Shown here one piece after another: positions 34,509 to 42,963 of a stretch of DNA of 64,000 bases (positions within the stretch are counted from its first letter, which is position 1; the number at the start of each line of letters is the position of its first letter). The notes under the pieces are model-generated. The model was not told where the DNA came from. It saw only the letters and a program-made list of their open reading frames with translations, and did no database searches. The DNA is taken from positions 1-64,000 of the forward strand of contig JANPIN010000111.1 of the NCBI GenBank assembly GCA_031425035.1, in the 5' to 3' direction. A program made the translations under genes and the position numbers. Source of the stretch: M3007 sp031425035 (GTDB lineage: Bacteria; Bacteroidota; Bacteroidia; Chitinophagales; Saprospiraceae).

Positions 34509-34617
34509 GGTGCGCGTGGTGGAATGTTGTAAGGAGGGGCGAATAGAACCAAAATTACCGTCGTTTTTCTTTAAAGGAGGGACTATATTTGCCTGGGAAT
34601 GAAAACAACTGCCAGCA

Positions 34618-34655
34618 AAAAGAGTCATTCCGAGGTTAATCGGAATGACTCTTTT
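34618..34655 (-). terminator. Rho-independent terminator after the E2 gene
   Basis: A perfect 16-bp inverted repeat, AAAAGAGTCATTCCGA with its complement, and a 6-nt loop. It lies 32 nt beyond the stop of the pyruvate dehydrogenase E2 gene, with T-rich flanks in the minus direction. Confidence 0.88.
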
Positions 34656-34686
34656 AATAAATCAACCTTCGAAAAGGCGCAGTTTT

Positions 34687-36006
34687 TTACATCCAACCCA
34701 AAAACGGATCTTCCAGTATTTTCTTTAATTCCACCAGAAAACGAGCGGCATCTGCGCCGTTGATCACGCGGTGATCCCAGCCGATGGTCATGGGCATCAT
34801 CAGGCGCGGTTCGAAAGACGTACCGTTCCAGTGCGCTTCCATCGTAGCGGCGGTGATGCTCAGAATAGCCACCTGCGGCCAGTTCACGATCGAGATCATG
34901 TTGGTGCCGCCGATACCGCCGATGTTGGAAATCGTGAACGTGCCGCCGTCCAGATCGTCGGGTTTGTTCTTACCGTCGCGGGTGCGGGTACTGATTTCGG
35001 TCAGGTCGATGGCGATCTGTTGCAGGCCTTTCTGGTCGGCATTGCGGATGACCGGCACCAGGAGTCCGCGCGGCGTATCCACGGCAATACCGATGTTGAC
35101 GAATTTTTTATAGATCACCTCGTTGGTGGCATCGTCCAGGCTAGCGTTGAACTGTGGCATTTTGCGCAGCACGGAACAGACGGCTTTGGTGACGATGGCC
35201 GTGGTGGTCAGGTTACCGCCGGCGGCTTTGACCTGTTCCTTGTATTTGCCGCGCAGATTTTCCAGTTCGGTGATGTCGGCTTTTTCCGAGATCCAAGCAT
35301 GCGGAATCGTGTTGAACGCATAGTGCATGTTCTCCGCCGTCAGTACGCCGATGCGGCTGAGCGGCTGGCGTTCGACGGCCCCGAATTTCTCAAAATTAGG
35401 CAGCGTCTTGCGGGGAATAGCGGCTCCTCCCGGCGCAGCGACGGCGCCACCGCCAGTATCGATTTTCTTTTTGACAAAATCCACGACGTCGCGGTAGGAA
35501 ATGCGGCTGCTGCCATCCGTGGGGCGTACGTCGGAAAGGTTGACGCTGAATTCTTTAGCACGTTTGCGGGCCAGGGGCGACACACGGAAATTACCGGGCG
35601 CACTGCTGGTCGCTTCCGCCGTAGCTGCGGGCGCGGGTGCCGGACTGGCCGGGTTCGGAGCGGGCGGTACGGCGGCGGGCTGGGCGGAGGGAGCAGCCGG
35701 CTGGCTTTCGGCTGGTGTTTCCGGCGCAGCCACAGGCGCGGCGGCGGGAGCGGGCGCTGCAGCAGCAGCGGAATCGCCGCTCATGCGCAAAATGATGGCG
35801 CCTTCGGCTACTTCATCGCCTTTTTTTACCAGTATTTCCTCTACGGTACCATCGGCATCCACCGGCATTTCGGCGTCCACTTTATCGGTACCGACCACGA
35901 TCACGATCTGGTCTTTGGTCACTTTATCGCCGGCTTTGACTAAAATATCGGTCACTTTTCCGGTCACGCCTTCGCCGAGGGAAGGCAGTTTGTATTCGTA
36001 AGCCAT
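34687..36006 (-). CDS. aceF: Pyruvate dehydrogenase E2, dihydrolipoamide acetyltransferase
   Basis: 439 residues. The lipoyl domain (1-75) carries the lipoylation lysine in VGTDKVDAEMP (Lys42). An Ala/Pro-rich linker (about 76-140) is followed by a peripheral subunit-binding domain (RVSPLARKRAKEF, about 142-180). The catalytic core ends with the active-site motif GWDHRVINGADAARF, in which the usual D after HRVI is N; this variant is seen in the AceF class that partners homodimeric E1. It transfers the acetyl group from lipoamide to CoA. Its E1 partner AceE is encoded 10 kb away (46434-49109). A promoter and a terminator frame the gene, so it is a single transcript. No E3 is in the window. Confidence 0.92.
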   Translation of the reverse strand: MAYEYKLPSLGEGVTGKVTDILVKAGDKVTKDQIVIVVGTDKVDAEMPVDADGTVEEILVKKGDEVAEGAIILRMSGDSAAAAAPAPAAAPVAAPETPAESQPAAPSAQPAAVPPAPNPASPAPAPAATAEATSSAPGNFRVSPLARKRAKEFSVNLSDVRPTDGSSRISYRDVVDFVKKKIDTGGGAVAAPGGAAIPRKTLPNFEKFGAVERQPLSRIGVLTAENMHYAFNTIPHAWISEKADITELENLRGKYKEQVKAAGGNLTTTAIVTKAVCSVLRKMPQFNASLDDATNEVIYKKFVNIGIAVDTPRGLLVPVIRNADQKGLQQIAIDLTEISTRTRDGKNKPDDLDGGTFTISNIGGIGGTNMISIVNWPQVAILSITAATMEAHWNGTSFEPRLMMPMTIGWDHRVINGADAARFLVELKKILEDPFLGWM

Positions 36007-36090
36007 AATGTTATGCTAACTGATGGGTCGTTAAATTCAGACGAATAAGTGCGCCGGGCCGCTCCAAAAAGACGGTTCCGGGCAAGGTCG

Positions 36091-36121
36091 CAAAGATGAA
36101 GCAAGTTTTGGGGAATACAAA
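36091..36121 (-). promoter_or_regulatory. Promoter for the E2 gene
   Basis: Minus strand TTTG (36118-36121), 19-nt spacer, CATCTTTG (36091-36098), one base off TAnnTTTG. The leader to ATG 36006 is about 85 nt. Confidence 0.55.
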
Positions 36122-36225
36122 CTTTGCGGTGCGGGCATTCATGCAAAACGTGGCCGGAGGCGGAAATGTTTGGCTGTTCGCGCGGCTGGCTGCGGCGTTC
36201 GGGTCGTATGTTGCGGCAAAAAACG

Positions 36226-36456
36226 ATGACGAGCATAACCCCCGGCGTTTACCGCCATTTTAAAGGCCGCTTCTATCTGGTGCTGGGCCAGGCACAACAT
36301 AGCGAAACCGGCGAAACACTCGTCGTTTACCAGCCGCTGTACGGTGAAAGCCGCTGGTGGGTACGGCCGCTCAGCATGTTCCTTGAAGTGGTGGAGTGGG
36401 AGGGGAAATCGCAGCTGCGGTTCGCGTATTTTAGTGCTAGTGAGCGTTTCACTTAA
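36226..36456 (+). CDS. DUF1653 family small protein
   Basis: 76 residues from ATG 36226 (MTSITPGVYRHFKG). The family pattern is complete: GVYRHFKGRFYLVLGQAQHSE, then LVVYQPLYGESRWWVRPLSMF, with the Trp-Val-Arg-Pro-Leu core. DUF1653 proteins are small beta-rich cytosolic proteins without an assigned role, sometimes fused to nucleic-acid or nucleotide enzymes. The longer upstream reading from 36124 does not resemble the family. The stop codon sits inside a 15-bp inverted repeat (36430-36479). Confidence 0.85.
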   Translation: MTSITPGVYRHFKGRFYLVLGQAQHSETGETLVVYQPLYGESRWWVRPLSMFLEVVEWEGKSQLRFAYFSASERFT

Positions 36457-36479
36457 GTGGGACTCTCACTAGCACTAAA
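36430..36479 (+). repeat. Perfect 15-bp inverted repeat over the DUF1653 stop codon
   Basis: TTTAGTGCTAGTGAG (36430-36444) and CTCACTAGCACTAAA (36465-36479) are exact inverted copies with a 20-nt loop that includes the DUF1653 stop codon. No T-run follows. It could stop or stabilise the DUF1653 transcript or influence the SDR gene that starts just after. Confidence 0.8.
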
Positions 36480-36516
36480 CCACCATGCAAAAAGGAGCCG
36501 AAGAAAAACAAATCCA

Positions 36517-36525
36517 CCCCCCCCC
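36517..36525 (+). repeat. Homopolymer C9 tract in the SDR 5' end
   Basis: Nine C residues separate the ATG at 36485 from the frame that encodes the conserved QPGLESEM segment of the SDR. Eight C would join them. Homopolymers of this length are prone to polymerase slippage and to read errors. Confidence 0.85.
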
Positions 36526-36560
36526 AGAGCCAGCCACGCCAGCCCGGCCTCGAATCCGAA

Positions 36561-37352
36561 ATGGATCCCCAGCCTAAGTTCATGGGTAAAAACCGGGGCT
36601 CCGGCCGCCTGGAAGGGAAGGTAGCCCTCATCACCGGCGGCGACAGTGGAATTGGGCGCGCCGTTGCGGTGGCCTTCGCCAAAGAGGGCGCCTCGGTGGC
36701 CATCTCCTATTTCGATGAAACGGGAGATGCTGAAAAAACGCAACATGTTGTGGAAGAATTGGGACGCCCCTGTCTGCTTTTGCCCGGTGATATTAGCAGC
36801 GAACCACATTGTCAGGCCCTTGTCGATCAAACAGTTGCCCGTTTTGGCCGGCTGGATGTACTAGTCAATAATGCTGCCGTACAATTCCCCCAGGAAAGCG
36901 TGGAAAATATCAGCGCGGAGCAACTATTGCGCACGTTTGCCACCAACATTTTCAGCCATTTCTACCTGTCGCGTTTTGCCCTGCCCCACCTGCATCCGGG
37001 CAGCAGTATCATTAATACCACCTCCGTAACGGCCTACCGGGGCAGCAAGGAACTGCTCGATTACTCGGCTACGAAGGGCGCTATTGTGGCCTTTACGCGT
37101 TCCCTGTCGGCTTCGCTGGCGCAAAAAGGCATCCGGGTGAACGCCGTGGCGCCCGGGCCCATCTGGACGCCGCTTATTCCAGCCACTTTCGACCCGCAAA
37201 AAGTAGCGGGTTTCGGTTCCGACGTACCCCTCGGCCGACCAGGACAGCCGGAGGAAGTGGCGCCGTGTTACGTTTTTCTGGCCAGTGAGGATGCCGCCTA
37301 TATAACTGGCCAGGTGCTGCACCCCAATGGGGGAGAAATTGTAAATGCGTAG
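36561..37352 (+). CDS. Short-chain dehydrogenase/reductase with a frameshifted N-terminus
   Basis: 263 residues from ATG 36561. NAD(P)-binding motif ALITGGDSGIGRA, then NNAA, catalytic Ser in NTTSVTAYRG, YSATK (Tyr-x3-Lys) and a C-terminal GGEIVNA. It belongs to the YghA-like SDR group, which has an N-terminal extension of about 40 residues before GSGRLEGKVALITGG. In this frame the codons just upstream of 36561 read QPGLESE, a conserved part of that extension, but no start codon precedes them. The likely true start is ATG 36485 (MQKGAEEKQIH) in another frame, separated by a nine-C run at 36517-36525. Loss of one C restores a continuous reading. It could be a sequencing error, a real disruption, or a slippage switch. 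Confidence 0.85.
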   Translation: MDPQPKFMGKNRGSGRLEGKVALITGGDSGIGRAVAVAFAKEGASVAISYFDETGDAEKTQHVVEELGRPCLLLPGDISSEPHCQALVDQTVARFGRLDVLVNNAAVQFPQESVENISAEQLLRTFATNIFSHFYLSRFALPHLHPGSSIINTTSVTAYRGSKELLDYSATKGAIVAFTRSLSASLAQKGIRVNAVAPGPIWTPLIPATFDPQKVAGFGSDVPLGRPGQPEEVAPCYVFLASEDAAYITGQVLHPNGGEIVNA

Positions 37353-37448
37353 TTAGAAAGAATGCCCAACTGGGGTCCAAAAAGGCCGGGGCACGGTTTT
37401 TTAACATTATCTTAAAACAATTCTCTTAACCAATCTAATTCTCACATC

Positions 37449-38033
37449 ATGAAACACATTCCATTTCTGTCCTTGCTGCTGGCACTCACCATGTGGACCT
37501 TACCTGCCTGTACCAACGATAACAAACCAAAAGACAGCGAAAAAATGGCTGACAAAGTCAATGACGCCAAAACGGAAACGAATAAGTCAGAAGAAGATGC
37601 TGAACTGTTGGTCAATGCCGCCAGCTCGGATATGTATGAAATGCAGGCTGCCGAATTAGCGGCTACGATGGCTACCCAGGCTTCCGTGAAAGAGTTCGCC
37701 AACATGATGCGCACCGAGCACATGAATATGACGAACGAAACTAAAACGCTGGCAGCTAAAAAGGCTTATACCCTGCCTACGGCCATGGCCAACGACTATA
37801 TGGAAGATATAGAGGATATGCGTAAATGGACGAAAGGCAAAGAGTTTGATACCAAGTATATGGACGATCAGGTCGATCAACACCAGAAAATGCTGGATCA
37901 GATCGAAAAGCGCATGGCCGCCACCGTGGATAGCGACGTGAAAGCCTGGACGCAGAAAGCATCGAGCGCCGTGCGTATGCACCTGGATAAGGCCAATACG
38001 ATCAAGGAACAGCTGAAAAGCATGTATAAATAA
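37449..38033 (+). CDS. DUF4142 lipoprotein
   Basis: 194 residues. Lipobox ALTMWTLPAC (Cys21), then a Lys/Asp/Glu-rich linker. The DUF4142 four-helix region starts near residue 48 (AELLVNAASSDMYEMQAAELAATMA), with helices AAELAATMATQ, VKEFANMMRTEH and TKYMDDQVDQHQKMLDQIEKRM and the C-terminal SAVRMHLDKANTIKEQL. The fold is ferritin-like; the family is widespread in envelopes, often linked to stress, but has no fixed function. A UUCG-loop terminator follows. Confidence 0.87.
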   Translation: MKHIPFLSLLLALTMWTLPACTNDNKPKDSEKMADKVNDAKTETNKSEEDAELLVNAASSDMYEMQAAELAATMATQASVKEFANMMRTEHMNMTNETKTLAAKKAYTLPTAMANDYMEDIEDMRKWTKGKEFDTKYMDDQVDQHQKMLDQIEKRMAATVDSDVKAWTQKASSAVRMHLDKANTIKEQLKSMYK

Positions 38034-38073
38034 CGGAAGGGTTTTCCCTGCCGGACAGCATCCCAAAAACGGC

Positions 38074-38110
38074 AAGGCTGCGTCGACTTCGGTCGCCGTG
38101 GCCTTTTTTT
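38074..38110 (+). terminator. Rho-independent terminator with a UUCG tetraloop
   Basis: AAGGCTGCG-T-CGAC, loop TTCG, GTCG-C-CGTGGCCTT gives a 14-bp stem with one mismatch and two G-U pairs, followed by a T-run. It ends the DUF4142 transcript. Downstream, 38195-38223 holds a weaker 9-bp hairpin (ACCTGAAAA with its complement); nothing else is visible up to 38261. Confidence 0.88.
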
Positions 38111-38261
38111 ATTTGACGAGACCAAAGGCATTGTTGCGTGAAGATTGTTCTGGCTAGAGACGTACGCCGTAGATTGCGGACGTTTTTACTACTCACCTGA
38201 AAACGTTTTTTGATTTTTCAGGTAAACGTTTGACAATTAACCATTTAGCGCCCACTTCAAC

Positions 38262-38693
38262 GTGCCTGCATTTACTATCCCTACTTATCTCCGTTATGCG
38301 CTGGCCCTGTTCCTGGGCATTGCCGCCGGAGTCATTACAATGGTCGCGATCCAGCGTTTTTTTCCTTTCGCCCCACCAGCCGGTGTAGACTATGCCAGCG
38401 GCAAACCCTTTAATGCCTGGGTGGGTTCGCTTTCCGGTCACGATATGGTCCTCATGTTGTGGTCCTTCCTGGCCGGCTCCTTCGCGGGCGGCCTGGTTAC
38501 CCGCCTCATTGCTCCGGCGCCAGCACCTTTTCCGCTGGAACTCATCGTCGGCTTTGTGCTGCTTTTTTACTCGATCGTCAGTTTTCAGGCGGCGCCTACG
38601 CCCGCCTGGCTGACCTATGTTTCCTGTCCGGGCTGTATGGTCTTTGCCTGGATTGGCGGCTGGATAGGGCGTCGGCTGCGGGCGGCGTTTTGA
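38262..38693 (+). CDS. Small membrane protein of unknown function
   Basis: 143 residues, probable GTG start at 38262. Four hydrophobic segments are visible: about residues 10-28 (YALALFLGIAAGVITMVAI), 58-80 (MVLMLWSFLAGSFAGGLVT), 90-108 (LELIVGFVLLFYSIVSF) and 117-137. A conserved-looking VGSLSGHDM loop precedes the second helix. Related short proteins occur in the phylum without a name. No enzymatic motif is present. It is followed 44 nt later by the large sortilin-like gene on the same strand. Confidence 0.65.
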   Translation: MPAFTIPTYLRYALALFLGIAAGVITMVAIQRFFPFAPPAGVDYASGKPFNAWVGSLSGHDMVLMLWSFLAGSFAGGLVTRLIAPAPAPFPLELIVGFVLLFYSIVSFQAAPTPAWLTYVSCPGCMVFAWIGGWIGRRLRAAF

Positions 38694-38737
38694 ATTAAAA
38701 TTTTCCGATCTTCGGCCCTGCATCAACTGCCTTCCAC

Positions 38738-41700
38738 ATGCTCGTCCGTATTCTTCGGCTTACCCTCCTGTTATGCGCCAGCACGTCCTGCGCGCAACAA
38801 TCCCTTTATTCCGCGCTGCAATGGCGCTGCATCGGCCCGCATCGCGGCGGTCGAACGGTAGGCGCCACCGGAGTTGCGGAACAACCCAATGTCTTCTACA
38901 TCGGCGTCAATAACGGCGGCGTCTGGAAAACCACCGACGCCGGGCGTACCTGGCTACCTATTTTCGATGCACAGTCCACGGGCAGCATCGGCGATGTGGC
39001 GGTTGCGCCTTCCAACCCCCAGGTAGTGTACGTCGCCAGCGGCGAAGGCCTGCAACGGCCCGATTTGTCAGTGGGGAACGGCATGTATAAAAGTACCGAT
39101 GCCGGAAAAACCTGGCAGTTCCTCGGTCTCGCCGACGCGCAGCAGATCGGCGGCATCGACGTGGACCCGACAAATGAAAACCGTCTGTTTGCCGCCGTAC
39201 TGGGCCACCCCTACGGCGCCAACCCCGAACGCGGCGTTTATCGCAGCACGGATGGCGGTAAGTCCTGGGAAAAAGTCCTGTACGTAGACGAGAACACGGG
39301 TGCGATGCAGGTCACGATCGATCCGAAAAACCCGCAGGTGGTCTACGCCGACCTGTTTGAATCACGCCTGGCGCCCTGGGAGAACGGCAAATACGCCGGC
39401 GCCCACAGCGGTCTGTACAAAAGTACCGACGGCGGCAGCCACTGGAAACCTTTGACCACCGGCCTGCCGACCATCGCCCAGGGCCTGGGACGCATCGGGT
39501 TTTGCATTGCCCCCAGTCAAACGAATATTCTCTATGCCACGGTGGACGCTAAAACGGGCGGCGGTATTTACCGCTCCGATGATGGCGGCGAAACCTGGCA
39601 GCTTCGCAATGAGGACAGCCGTTTGCACGCCCGCGGGGATGATTTTGCCGAAATAAAAGCCGATCCGAAAAACCCGGACATTGTCTACACCGCCTGCGAA
39701 GTCGCCTGGAAAAGCACAGATGGCGGCCGCTCCTGGTCGGCCTGGCGCGGCGCTCCCGGCGGCGACGATTATCACCGCTTCTGGATCAATCCCCTGCATC
39801 CGGAGGTCATTCTGGTGGCCAGCGATCAGGGCGCTATTGTGACGGTGAACGGCGGGCAAACCTTCAGCAGCTGGTATAATCAGCCTACGGCGCAGTTCTA
39901 CCACGTCAGCACGGACAATGCTTTTCCCTATAACGTTTATGGCGGGCAGCAGGAAAGCGGCTCGGTCGGTATCGCCAGCCGCGGCAACGACGGACAGATC
40001 ACTTTCCGCGAATGGCATCCCGTGGGCGCCGAGGAATATGGATATGTAGCCGTCGATCCGTTGCATTCGAACCTGATTTATGGCGGTAAACTTTCCCGTT
40101 ACGACCGGCAAACCGGCCAGACCCAGAACGTAGCGCCCGAAGCCGTGCGCAGCGGCAAATACCGTTTTATCCGTACGGCCCCGGTGATGTTTTCTCCCGC
40201 TGATCCACAAACCCTGTTTTTTGCGGGTAATGTTTTATTTAAAACCAAAAACGGCGGCAACACCTGGTCGGTGATCAGCCCCGATCTGAGCCGGGAAAAA
40301 TGGGATATACCGGCCAATGTGGGTAATTTCAACGCACAAGCCGCGCCGGAGCAGCGCCGCCGCGGGGTGATTTATGCGCTGGCGCCTTCCCAGCAGGATA
40401 CGACCACCATCTGGGCGGGTACCGACGACGGCTTGATCCATATTACCCGCGATGGCGGTCGCCACTGGGCCAATATTACGCCGCCGGAGGTAACGCCCTG
40501 GAGCAAAGTCTCGCAGCTGGAAGCCGGCCATTTCGATAATGCCACCTGCTACGCGGCCATTAACCGTATTCGCCTGGACGATCAGCGCCCGCATATTCTA
40601 AGTACCCACGATGGCGGCCGCAGCTGGCAGGAAATAGTAACCGGCCTGCCCAACGAACCCATCAACACCGTGCGGGAAGATCCTGCACAGCCGGGTCTGC
40701 TCTATGCCGGTTCGGAAAATGCCGTGTACGTGTCCTTCGATGACGGCGGGCACTGGCAGTCGCTGCGGCTCAACATGCCGGCCACGAGCATCCGCGACCT
40801 GGTCATTAAAGACGATGATATTGTAGTCGGCACCCATGGCCGATCGTTCTGGATACTGGATAACATCACCGCTTTACGCAGTATAGTGCAAAGCGAAGTG
40901 GGTAAAGACGGAAATGCTACCAATGAATTGACCGGTAATGTGCAGCTGTTTCAACCGCAGTCCGCTATCCGTGTACACTGGAATCTGAACACCGATACGC
41001 CGCTGCCGCAGGAAGAACCCGCCGGACAGAACCCGCCGGATGGAGCCATTATCGACTATTATTTACCGGAAAAAGCGACGGGCCTGGTCAAAATGGAGAT
41101 TTTCAACGCCGAAGACCAGGTTGTGCGCACGTATACCAGCGAAGATCCGGCGCCGGACGTGACCCGGATCAATGCGCCGCTGTACTGGGTACGCCCGCTG
41201 CAGTTCCTGTCCGCTGCGGCCGGCAGCCACCGGTTTTGCTGGGATTTACACTATGATCCGCTGCCGAACGTGGGGGTTTCCCTGCCCATAGCGGCCATTT
41301 ATCAGCAAACCGAATCGGAACCGAGTGCGCCCTGGGTACTGCCGGGCACGTATAAAGTACGGCTGACCGTGAATGGAAAAAACTATGAGCAGCCGCTCGT
41401 CGTGCGTATGGATCCGCGGGTGACCACGCCGGCGGCCGACCTGCAGGTGCAGCATGATCTGTCACTGCTTGCTGGAAAAAACCGGTCCGCACTGATCCAG
41501 ATGGCCAGCTCCGGCCGGTCCACCCGGACCCGGATCAACACGGCGGAAGCGGGCGCCCGGAACGGCCTGACGAATGATCTGAAAAGCTTTAGTCAGCAGT
41601 TGGGCGAGGTGGTCAATCGGGCGCAGTCCTTAGCGGGGCAGTACGCGGGGGTGTTCGACATTCTACAATCCACGGATTTACCGCCCACGCGGCAGGCAGT

Positions 41701-42451
41701 GACGGCGGTTGAACCGCTGAACCAGGCTTTTTCCGCTCTGCAAATGACTTATGACAGCGTTATGAAAGTCAACCGGCATTTGATGACCGTTATTACCAAC
41801 ATGGCCGGACCGGAACCGACGGCTTTTACGCCGCCCACAGAGCATCCGGAAGCTACGGACCCGGCCTATCAGCCGCTGTTCGACGCTACTTTATACAATG
41901 CCACCTATCCGAAGGGCATCTGGAGTTTGACCAATGGCGAACTCACCGCCACCGAAGACGAATGCATCTGGACCATCAAACAGTACGATAATTTTGTGCT
42001 GGACCTTGAATTTAAAACGGCGGACGGTACCAACAGCGGCGTGATCGTGCACTGTACGGATACTAATAACTGGATTCCCAATTCGGTGGAAATCCAGATT
42101 GCCGACGATTATTCGGAAGAGTGGTCGAAGGCGCCGGCGACCTGGCAGTGCGGCGCTATTTTCGGGCATTTGGCAGCCACGCGCTCTGCGGTGAAAAAGC
42201 CCGGCGAGTGGAATCATTACACCATTACCTGCCACGACCGGCAGATCTGGGTGCTGCTCAATGGCGAACAGGTGAACCACATGGATATGAACCGCTGGTT
42301 GTCCGCCACCCGTAATCCCGACGGCAGCCCGATCCCGCCGTGGCTGAGTAAACCTTTCGCTACGCTGCCCCTGCATGGTCACATCGGTTTACAAGGCAAA
42401 CATGCCGGTGCGCCCATCTGGTTCCGGAATGTAAAAATCAAGGCGTTGTGA
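38738..42451 (+). CDS. Secreted VPS10/sortilin-like propeller fused to a DUF1080 domain
   Basis: 1237 residues. Signal peptide to about residue 21 (LLLCASTSCAQ). Residues 22 to about 700 form sialidase/sortilin-like propellers with many Asp-box turns: VWKTTDAGRTW, MYKSTDAGKTW, VYRSTDGGKSW, LYKSTDGGSHW, IYRSDDGGETW, WKSTDGGRSW. A linker with beta-sandwich character (about 740-900) and a helical stretch (about 910-1000) follow. The last 200 residues are a DUF1080 (3-keto-disaccharide hydrolase-like, LamG fold) domain with LDLEFKTADGTNSGVIVH and EWNHYTITCHDRQIWVLLNG. The two parts are often separate proteins. It is likely periplasmic or on the surface and acts on glycans; no T9SS domain ends it. 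Confidence 0.82.
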   Translation: MLVRILRLTLLLCASTSCAQQSLYSALQWRCIGPHRGGRTVGATGVAEQPNVFYIGVNNGGVWKTTDAGRTWLPIFDAQSTGSIGDVAVAPSNPQVVYVASGEGLQRPDLSVGNGMYKSTDAGKTWQFLGLADAQQIGGIDVDPTNENRLFAAVLGHPYGANPERGVYRSTDGGKSWEKVLYVDENTGAMQVTIDPKNPQVVYADLFESRLAPWENGKYAGAHSGLYKSTDGGSHWKPLTTGLPTIAQGLGRIGFCIAPSQTNILYATVDAKTGGGIYRSDDGGETWQLRNEDSRLHARGDDFAEIKADPKNPDIVYTACEVAWKSTDGGRSWSAWRGAPGGDDYHRFWINPLHPEVILVASDQGAIVTVNGGQTFSSWYNQPTAQFYHVSTDNAFPYNVYGGQQESGSVGIASRGNDGQITFREWHPVGAEEYGYVAVDPLHSNLIYGGKLSRYDRQTGQTQNVAPEAVRSGKYRFIRTAPVMFSPADPQTLFFAGNVLFKTKNGGNTWSVISPDLSREKWDIPANVGNFNAQAAPEQRRRGVIYALAPSQQDTTTIWAGTDDGLIHITRDGGRHWANITPPEVTPWSKVSQLEAGHFDNATCYAAINRIRLDDQRPHILSTHDGGRSWQEIVTGLPNEPINTVREDPAQPGLLYAGSENAVYVSFDDGGHWQSLRLNMPATSIRDLVIKDDDIVVGTHGRSFWILDNITALRSIVQSEVGKDGNATNELTGNVQLFQPQSAIRVHWNLNTDTPLPQEEPAGQNPPDGAIIDYYLPEKATGLVKMEIFNAEDQVVRTYTSEDPAPDVTRINAPLYWVRPLQFLSAAAGSHRFCWDLHYDPLPNVGVSLPIAAIYQQTESEPSAPWVLPGTYKVRLTVNGKNYEQPLVVRMDPRVTTPAADLQVQHDLSLLAGKNRSALIQMASSGRSTRTRINTAEAGARNGLTNDLKSFSQQLGEVVNRAQSLAGQYAGVFDILQSTDLPPTRQAVTAVEPLNQAFSALQMTYDSVMKVNRHLMTVITNMAGPEPTAFTPPTEHPEATDPAYQPLFDATLYNATYPKGIWSLTNGELTATEDECIWTIKQYDNFVLDLEFKTADGTNSGVIVHCTDTNNWIPNSVEIQIADDYSEEWSKAPATWQCGAIFGHLAATRSAVKKPGEWNHYTITCHDRQIWVLLNGEQVNHMDMNRWLSATRNPDGSPIPPWLSKPFATLPLHGHIGLQGKHAGAPIWFRNVKIKAL

Positions 42452-42520
42452 GGCCGTTGCCGGCATAGTTTTTTAGCAATTTTTACTTAAAAAGCCTGCT
42501 TCAGCCCTCCAGATTTCTCT

Positions 42521-42958
42521 ATGACCCGCGGCACCCACTCCTTCTTCACTTTCCTGCTCTGCATCCTGCTGGATTGGCTATGGATCACGGAGTGGTCGGG
42601 TGATTTGCTGAACTATCGGGTCAGGAACTGGATGCAGCCTGCCGACACGCTGTTTTACTGCATACTTGCCGCCTGTCTGTTGATGTACAGCGTGTACCCG
42701 GCTCTATACATTCGTCACCGGCTGATGGCGGTGGTGAACGGCGCCAAAACGGGTTTTGCCCTGTTCGGCCTGTATGAGGTGATCAGCAGTTTCTGGTATA
42801 TTAATTACCCGACTTCCCTGGCGGTTGCCGATACGGTATGGGGCGTTTTTGCAGGCGCTTTGCTGGGACTAATTAGTTTTGAAATGGGCCGCTGGATGCG
42901 CCTCACCGGCTCGGCCGAAAAGGACGTGGAATTGGATCAGGATATGTTTTTGGAATAA
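42521..42958 (+). CDS. DUF2177-like membrane protein
   Basis: 145 residues with four hydrophobic helices: FFTFLLCILLDWLWI, TLFYCILAACLLMYSVY, AKTGFALFGLYEVISSFW, and VWGVFAGALLGLISF. The LLDWLW start and the paired-helix layout recall DUF2177 proteins, but key glycine positions differ, so the family call is tentative. The C-terminal tail is acidic (EKDVELDQDMFLE). It converges on the next gene with a 5-nt gap. Confidence 0.55.
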   Translation: MTRGTHSFFTFLLCILLDWLWITEWSGDLLNYRVRNWMQPADTLFYCILAACLLMYSVYPALYIRHRLMAVVNGAKTGFALFGLYEVISSFWYINYPTSLAVADTVWGVFAGALLGLISFEMGRWMRLTGSAEKDVELDQDMFLE

Positions 42959-42963
42959 CTTCC

